Below are positions 5,786 to 9,850 of a stretch of 9,850 bases of DNA, in pieces. The stretch's first letter is position 1, and each line of letters starts with the position of its first letter. The stretch spans positions 1 through 9,850 of the forward strand of contig JAGHGS010000087.1 in assembly GCA_017888105.1 (NCBI GenBank), in the 5' to 3' direction. A program made the position numbers and the translations under genes. The stretch comes from Bacilli bacterium. Its GTDB lineage: Bacteria; Bacillota_I; Bacilli_A; RF39; UBA660. Below the pieces are notes generated by a model. The model was given only the letters and a program-made list of their open reading frames with translations. It was not told where the DNA came from and searched no databases.

Positions 5786-5800
5786 AATGGGTTGACACGG

Positions 5801-5834
5801 TTCGACAAAAAAGCTCTCTTTTATGTGATATAAC
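5801..5834 (+). promoter_or_regulatory. Probable promoter region of comK
   Basis: An extended -10, TGATATAAC (5826-5834), lies 24 nt ahead of the comK start. Upstream are TTGACA (5792-5797) and TTCGACA (5801-5807), but neither sits 16-18 nt from the -10. The same extended -10 form, TGATATAA, recurs ahead of recF. A-runs and T-runs at 5807-5822 resemble a ComK AT-box (AAAA-N5-TTTT) with one mismatch, which would allow autoactivation, but such matches are common in AT-rich DNA. TTCGACA is also the exact complement of the Spo0A box TGTCGAA. Confidence 0.4.
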
Positions 5835-5857
5835 ATTACATGAAAGGGGGCATTGGT

Positions 5858-6310
5858 ATGCCGTATATAATTAACGAAAAAACATTAGCACTGTTTCCAA
5901 ATGGAAAAAAAACAAAAGTGATGGAGTGGAATAAAGAATTTTTATTAGAAGAATCCATAACAAAGATGTTAGAGTACAATTGTAATTTAAATGGTTCTAC
6001 TTTTGAAGGCAGAAGAAGAGGAAGTTCTTATTTAATTGGATCATCCTATAAACCACCAATTATAATGGATGAAATAAAATCTTTAATTTTAATACCCACT
6101 CATTCAAGCAAAAATCCCTTATGTAAGTGGTTTATTTTAGAAAATATTCAAAAATACTTTTTAAATCGCCATAATCGACTTACTATTATATTTAAAAATA
6201 ATCAAAAAATCGAGCTAGATATTTGTTTTGCAAATTTTGATAAACAAGTTTTACGAGCAATACGTTTAGAATCCTCATTAAGAGGCCGAAAAAGCAAAAA
6301 ATACCTTTAA
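5858..6310 (+). CDS. comK: ComK-family competence transcription factor, short form
   Basis: By homology a DNA-binding activator of DNA-uptake genes. In B. subtilis ComK binds AT-boxes as a tetramer and activates its own gene. Matches to remembered B. subtilis ComK run through the protein: STFEGRRRGSSY (47-58; Bsu SSYAGRKAGTY), KPPIIMD (65-71; KPPIMVD), IPTHSSKNPLCKWF (79-92; FPTLSSTRPQCGWI) and FDKQVLRAIRL (127-137; FENQVYRTAWL). Start: ATG 5858 has AAAGGGGG seven nt upstream; the in-frame ATG at 5840 has the site inside it and is rejected. At 150 residues it stops about 35-40 short of the 192-residue Bacillus protein, ending in a basic RGRKSKKYL tail. It lacks the C-terminal FMLYPK signal by which MecA/ClpC degrades Bacillus ComK. 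It occupies the slot between dnaN and recF where Bacillus has yaaA. It is bounded by a probable promoter and a terminator overlapping its stop, so it can be expressed independently. Family call firm; function in competence is inferred. Confidence 0.9.
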   Translation: MPYIINEKTLALFPNGKKTKVMEWNKEFLLEESITKMLEYNCNLNGSTFEGRRRGSSYLIGSSYKPPIIMDEIKSLILIPTHSSKNPLCKWFILENIQKYFLNRHNRLTIIFKNNQKIELDICFANFDKQVLRAIRLESSLRGRKSKKYL

Positions 6311-6324
6311 AAAGGTGTTTTTTT
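6296..6324 (+). terminator. Rho-independent terminator overlapping the comK stop codon
   Basis: AAAAAATACCTT (6296-6307) pairs with AAGGTGTTTTTT (6312-6323), 12 pairs with one G-U, around the 4-nt loop TAAA. The comK stop codon TAA (6308-6310) is in the loop, so the last codons of comK are the 5' arm. A T-run follows on plus and the A-run gives T's on minus, so it could stop transcription from both sides. Confidence 0.8.
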
Positions 6325-6325
6325 A

Positions 6326-6334
6326 TGATATAAT
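6326..6334 (+). promoter_or_regulatory. Probable recF promoter (extended -10)
   Basis: TGATATAAT is a perfect TATAAT with TG extension, placed immediately after the comK terminator. The 17-nt-upstream position (6306-6311, TTTAAA) falls inside the terminator and is a poor -35. Predicted start near 6341 gives a roughly 60-nt leader before recF. It would drive recF-gyrB-gyrA independently of dnaN and comK. Confidence 0.5.
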
Positions 6335-6341
6335 ATTAATA

Positions 6342-6363
6342 GGTATAGGAGTACGATTATACC
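6342..6363. repeat. Short inverted repeat in the recF leader
   Basis: GGTATA (6342-6347) and TATACC (6358-6363) are separated by 10 nt, just past the predicted recF transcription start. It could be an operator or a weak leader hairpin. Only six base pairs, so chance is possible. Confidence 0.25.
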
Positions 6364-6400
6364 ATTAATTTTAATATATCAACAAAGTAGGGGCTAAAAA

Positions 6401-7489
6401 ATGCAAATCAGTAGTTTGAAATTATTAAATTTTCGTAATTATGAAACATTAGAATTAAAGTTTTCTCCTAAAGTAAATATAATCTACGGAAAAAATGGAA
6501 TGGGAAAGACAAATATTATAGAAGCGATTTATATGCTTGGTTTAACCAAAACATTTCGCTCGAATAATGATAATATTGTTATTAAAAGAGGAAAGAATAT
6601 TGCTAAAATCGAAGGAACTATAAAAAATACCATTTTAAATAATTACAAAATAATAATAAATAATGCTGGTAAAAGAATTAAAGTTGATAATAATAAAATA
6701 GCAAAAATAAGTGATTATATTACGAGAGTCAATATAATTTTATTTAACCCTGACGATTTAAAAATGATTAAAGATACACCAAGTATAAGAAGAAAAATGT
6801 TAAATATTGAAATTTCAGGGATTAACAATGAATATTTATTATTATTAACAAATTACAATAAAGTTCTAAAACAAAGAAATGCTTATTTAAAAGCCTTAAA
6901 TAAAAAAAAGAGTTATGATGATGCTTTTTTAAAGATTTTAACTGAACAATTAGTAGAATTAGGCTTGAAAATAATGTGGATAAGAACTGAGTTTATTAAC
7001 AATATCAATTCTTATATCAGTGATATTTATTATGAAATCACTCACAAAGGAACTTTAAAAGTAGTTTATAAAAGCGAATTTATAAACAAATCGAAAGAAT
7101 CTATTTTAAAAATGTTTGAAAAAAATATTTCCCGGGAAATATTTTTAGGAAAAACCATTTTTGGAATTCAACATGATGATTTAGAGTTTAAAATTGATAG
7201 TGAAATTGTCAAAGAGTTTTCATCCGTTGGTGAACAAAAAAATAGTATTATTTCTTTTAAACTAGCAGAAATAAAAAATATTGAAAATAAATTACACAAA
7301 AAACCTATTTTAATTTTGGATGATTTATTTAGTGAGTTAGATGAAGAAAAGATAAATAATATTCTAGCCTTAATTGATACCGATTTACAAACATTTATAA
7401 CAACTACAGAAATAGCCTATGTTGATGAAAAACTATTAAAAAATGCCAAAAAATTTTACGTTAAAGATGGCAAAGTAGAGGAGGAGTAA
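6401..7489 (+). CDS. recF: DNA replication and repair protein RecF
   Basis: An SMC-like ATPase that helps load RecA at gaps together with RecO and RecR. The 362 residues fit the usual length of about 360-370. In order: the FRNY motif (11-14), Walker A GKNGMGKT (30-37), a central helical arm (about 120-240), the ABC-type signature SSVGEQ (274-279) and Walker B ILILDDLFSELD (303-314) with its D-loop. Two family motifs are divergent. The usual GPHRDDL reads GIQHDDL (256-261 region), and the signature usually written SQGQQR in Bacillus is SVGEQK. The ATP-binding residues are intact, so I expect activity. The ATG has TAGGGG seven nt ahead. Its stop is two nt before gyrB, whose ribosome site lies inside recF; the Bacillus gene remB (yaaB) is absent between them. 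Confidence 0.94.
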   Translation: MQISSLKLLNFRNYETLELKFSPKVNIIYGKNGMGKTNIIEAIYMLGLTKTFRSNNDNIVIKRGKNIAKIEGTIKNTILNNYKIIINNAGKRIKVDNNKIAKISDYITRVNIILFNPDDLKMIKDTPSIRRKMLNIEISGINNEYLLLLTNYNKVLKQRNAYLKALNKKKSYDDAFLKILTEQLVELGLKIMWIRTEFINNINSYISDIYYEITHKGTLKVVYKSEFINKSKESILKMFEKNISREIFLGKTIFGIQHDDLEFKIDSEIVKEFSSVGEQKNSIISFKLAEIKNIENKLHKKPILILDDLFSELDEEKINNILALIDTDLQTFITTTEIAYVDEKLLKNAKKFYVKDGKVEEE

Positions 7490-7491
7490 AT

Positions 7492-9405
7492 ATGCCAAAT
7501 GAATATTCAGATAGTGATATACAAGTACTAGAAGGACTAGAAGCGGTAAGAAAACGCCCGGGAATGTATATTGGTTCAACCAGTGAAAAAGGATTACACC
7601 ATCTTGTATGGGAAATTGTAGATAATGCAGTGGATGAAGCTTTAGCAGGTTTTTGTGATGATATTGAAGTCGTTGTTCACAAAGATAATTCTGTTTCAGT
7701 TCGAGATGATGGACGTGGAATGCCAGTTGGAATTAATGCTAAAACCGGTTTATCTACGATTGAAACTATTTTTACGGTATTACATGCCGGCGGTAAATTT
7801 GGAGGCGGCGGATACAAAGTAAGTGGAGGCTTGCATGGTGTAGGAGCGAGCGTTGTAAATGCTCTATCTAGTTGGCTAGAAGTAAGAGTATACCGTGATG
7901 GTGAAGTTCACTATCAAAGATTTGAAAATGGAGGACATCCAGTTGCTCCAATGCGTGTAACCGAAGAATGTGCCAAAGATAGAACTGGTACGACAGTTAC
8001 TTTTAAAGCAGATCCAACCATTTTTAAAGAAACAACTGAATACGATTATGATACATTAGCAAATCGATTAAGAGAGCTTGCTTTCTTAAATAAAGGATTA
8101 CGCATCATTTTAATAGATGAACGTGGCGAAGGCAAAAAAGATACATTCTGTTATAACGGTGGAATTATAGAATATGTTGCTATGTTAAATAAAAATAAAC
8201 AACCACTCCATGAAGATATTATTTATGTTGAAGGAGAAGAAAATGGTATAAGTATTGAAGTTGCAATGCAATACAATGATTCTTATAATTCAAGTCTTTA
8301 TTCTTTTACAAATAACATTAATACTTATGAAGGTGGAACCCATGAAGATGGTGTTAAATTTGCTTTAACGAAAATTATTAACAATTACGCTCGAAATAAT
8401 AAAATGTTAAAAGATAATGATGATTCTTTAACTGGCGATGATTGTCGTGAAGGTCTAGCAATGATTATTTCCTGTAAACATCCAGATCCTCAATTTGAAG
8501 GACAAACAAAAACAAAATTAGGTAATAGTGAAGTAAGAAAAATTGCTAGTGATATCTTTAGTGAAGGATTTGAACGCTTTTTGATGGAAAATCCAAGTGT
8601 TGCTAAGGCAATCATTGACAAATGTATGACGGCATCACGTGCTAGATTAGCAGCCAAAAAAGCAAGAGAAATGACTCGTCGTAAAGGAGACTTAGATGTA
8701 ACAAACTTCTTCGGTAAACTTGCCGATTGTAAGAGCAAAGATGCATCTGTAAGTGAAATCTTCTTAGTCGAGGGAGATTCAGCAGGAGGTTCTGCGATCA
8801 AAGGTAGAGACAGTATGACTCAAGCAATACTTCCTCTTCGTGGTAAGATTTTAAATGTTGAAAAAGCTCGTTTGGACCGTGCTTTATCCAATGAAGAAAT
8901 AAGAACAATTATTACCGCTTTTGGAACAGGTATAGGTGAAGATTTTAACTTAGATAAATTAAGATATCATAAAATTATTATCATGACCGATGCCGATGTC
9001 GATGGTTCGCACATCAGAGTATTACTTTTAACGTTATTTTACCGCTTTTTTAAGCCAATTGTGGAAGCTGGACACGTATATGCTGCCCAACCACCATTAT
9101 TCGTTATAAAGCATGGAAAAACGATTAAATATGTACTAAATGAAAAAGAAAGAGATGAATATCTTGCAACATTATCTCCAACAACCAAATATGATATTGC
9201 TCGTATGAAAGGTCTAGGAGAAATGGATGCTGAAGAATTAAATGAAACAACCATGGATATCAATAAACGTGTATTAAGACAAATTACAGTGGATGATGCG
9301 ATTGCAGCAGACGAAATATTCTCTAAGTTAATGGGAGAAGAAGTAGAACCACGTCGTGAGTTTATCGCTGAAAATGCTGTATACGTTAAGAATCTAGATT
9401 ATTAA
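7492..9405 (+). CDS. gyrB: DNA gyrase subunit B
   Basis: ATPase subunit of gyrase, which introduces negative supercoils with GyrA. The 637 residues match the short, Gram-positive form. The GHKL ATPase domain (about 1-220) shows EIVDNAVDEA (41-50), DDGRGMP (72-78) and GGLHGVGASVVNALS (112-126). The transducer follows to about 390. The TOPRIM domain has EGDSAGGSA (427-435; catalytic Glu427) and the metal triad DADVD (500-504). The C-terminal end RREFIAENAVYVKNLDY is typical. Odd points: the usual GGSAKQGR reads GGSAIKGR (432-439), and the usual ETTM-preceding Trp (LWETTM) is Asn (LNETTM). The ATG has GAGGAG inside the end of recF, so the two are translationally coupled. gyrA follows after 11 nt. 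GC content and codon use look higher than in recF. Confidence 0.97.
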   Translation: MPNEYSDSDIQVLEGLEAVRKRPGMYIGSTSEKGLHHLVWEIVDNAVDEALAGFCDDIEVVVHKDNSVSVRDDGRGMPVGINAKTGLSTIETIFTVLHAGGKFGGGGYKVSGGLHGVGASVVNALSSWLEVRVYRDGEVHYQRFENGGHPVAPMRVTEECAKDRTGTTVTFKADPTIFKETTEYDYDTLANRLRELAFLNKGLRIILIDERGEGKKDTFCYNGGIIEYVAMLNKNKQPLHEDIIYVEGEENGISIEVAMQYNDSYNSSLYSFTNNINTYEGGTHEDGVKFALTKIINNYARNNKMLKDNDDSLTGDDCREGLAMIISCKHPDPQFEGQTKTKLGNSEVRKIASDIFSEGFERFLMENPSVAKAIIDKCMTASRARLAAKKAREMTRRKGDLDVTNFFGKLADCKSKDASVSEIFLVEGDSAGGSAIKGRDSMTQAILPLRGKILNVEKARLDRALSNEEIRTIITAFGTGIGEDFNLDKLRYHKIIIMTDADVDGSHIRVLLLTLFYRFFKPIVEAGHVYAAQPPLFVIKHGKTIKYVLNEKERDEYLATLSPTTKYDIARMKGLGEMDAEELNETTMDINKRVLRQITVDDAIAADEIFSKLMGEEVEPRREFIAENAVYVKNLDY

Positions 9406-9416
9406 GGAGGGTTATT

Positions 9417-9850
9417 ATGGATAGATTAGAACAAAACAATATTGTAACAGAAATAAAAGACTCATTTCTAGAATACTCCATGAGTGTTATCGTATCTCGT
9501 GCACTACCAGACCTAAGAGACGGTCTAAAACCAGTACACAGAAGAATTCTTTATGATATGCTTCAAAATAGCTTAACTCCAGATAAACAACATCGTAAAT
9601 CAGCGACTATTGTTGGTGATGTTATGGGTAAATATCACCCACATGGAGATTCAAGTATTTATGAGGCAATGGTAAGAATGGCTCAAGACTTTAACTACCG
9701 TTATATGTTAGTAGATGGTCATGGAAACTTTGGTAATATTGAAGGATATGGAGCAGCAGCTTACCGTTATACCGAAGCAAAACTTGCCAAAATTTCTATG
9801 GAACTTTTAAGAGATATCAACAAAAACACGGTAAACTTCTTACCAAACTA
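9417..9850 (+). CDS. gyrA: DNA gyrase subunit A, N-terminal part (runs off the window)
   Basis: Breakage-reunion subunit of gyrase. The first 144 residues are present, starting MDRLEQNNIVTEIKDSFLEY and continuing SMSVIVSRALPDLRDGLKPV and HRRILYDM, all family-typical. The quinolone-resistance region reads KYHPHGDSSIYEAM (72-85). The E. coli S83 position is Ser79 and the D87 position is Glu83, as in many quinolone-sensitive Gram-positives. The active-site Arg-Tyr pair is R117-Y118 in YRYTE. The segment just before it is unusual: GYGAAAYRYTE, where GyrA normally has an Asp and then AAAMRYTE. The ATG at 9417 follows a strong AAGGAGGG ribosome site that overlaps the gyrB stop. GyrA is preferred over ParC because of adjacency to gyrB and the GNFG motif (ParC has GNNG or similar). 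Confidence 0.95.
   Translation, partial: MDRLEQNNIVTEIKDSFLEYSMSVIVSRALPDLRDGLKPVHRRILYDMLQNSLTPDKQHRKSATIVGDVMGKYHPHGDSSIYEAMVRMAQDFNYRYMLVDGHGNFGNIEGYGAAAYRYTEAKLAKISMELLRDINKNTVNFLPN

Noticed and set aside
5792..5820. Perfect TTGACA at 5792-5797 as the -35 of a standard comK promoter
   Set aside because: At 16-18 nt spacing the sequence reads TCTCTT-like, not a -10; the extended -10 at 5826-5834 is too far away.
6349..6386. Minus-strand extended -10 TGGTATAAT with TTGATA upstream, possible antisense promoter toward comK
   Set aside because: The spacer is only 15 nt and the comK terminator, which also works on minus, would stop the transcript within about 50 nt.
8490..8801. Long minus-strand open frames inside gyrB (also 9039-9263), dnaA (3993-4196), dnaN (4780-4986) and across jag/yidC (1088-1309)
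   Set aside because: They are antisense or out-of-frame shadows of well-supported genes, without ribosome sites or recognisable domains.

Overview
This window is the chromosomal replication-origin locus of a very AT-rich, low-GC Bacillota (Firmicutes) bacterium. Four rightmost genes of the classic leftward operon (jag/khpB, yidC, rnpA, rpmH) face left. dnaA, dnaN, a comK homologue, recF, gyrB and the start of gyrA face right. The two blocks diverge from a noncoding region of about 450 bases packed with DnaA boxes, which is the expected layout of a bidirectional oriC. Tryptophan is written TGG and no gene reads through TGA, so the code looks standard; this argues against Mycoplasma or Spiroplasma. 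ComK is known from Bacilli, so my inference is a Bacilli-type lineage, possibly one of the uncultured, small-genome, Erysipelotrichia- or RF39-like groups. The exact taxon cannot be read from the window.

Left to right: positions 1-484 are AT-rich and appear noncoding, with two operator-like dyads and a possible leftward promoter leaving the window. A strong terminator at 486-523 ends the leftward operon. Its members are tightly packed: rnpA stop and yidC start abut, and yidC and jag are 2 nt apart. A hairpin at the end of rpmH probably attenuates transcription into rnpA. rpmH has a near-consensus promoter at 2711-2739. The origin (about 2761-3123) carries four perfect TTATCCACA boxes plus several one-mismatch boxes, rightward-facing on the left and leftward-facing on the right. 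The dnaA promoter overlaps one of them. Another box lies in a hairpin loop just after dnaA, ahead of an AT-rich stretch before dnaN. This suggests a bipartite origin flanking dnaA, as in Bacillus.

The most notable gene is at 5858-6310, between dnaN and recF. It is a short (150 aa) homologue of ComK, the competence master activator of Bacillus, in the slot usually held by the S4-domain gene yaaA. It has its own probable promoter and terminator and lacks the C-terminal part that in B. subtilis ComK carries the MecA/ClpC degradation signal. recF, gyrB and gyrA then follow as a tight, probably co-transcribed block.

Together the genes cover initiation (DnaA), processivity (DnaN), repair (RecF), supercoiling (GyrAB), tRNA 5' processing (RnpA), translation (L34), membrane-protein insertion (YidC) and RNA binding (KhpB). 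Except for comK and some divergent motifs (short L34, altered RecF, GyrB and GyrA motifs), this is a conserved core locus. I see no mobile element, CRISPR array, tRNA or rRNA.
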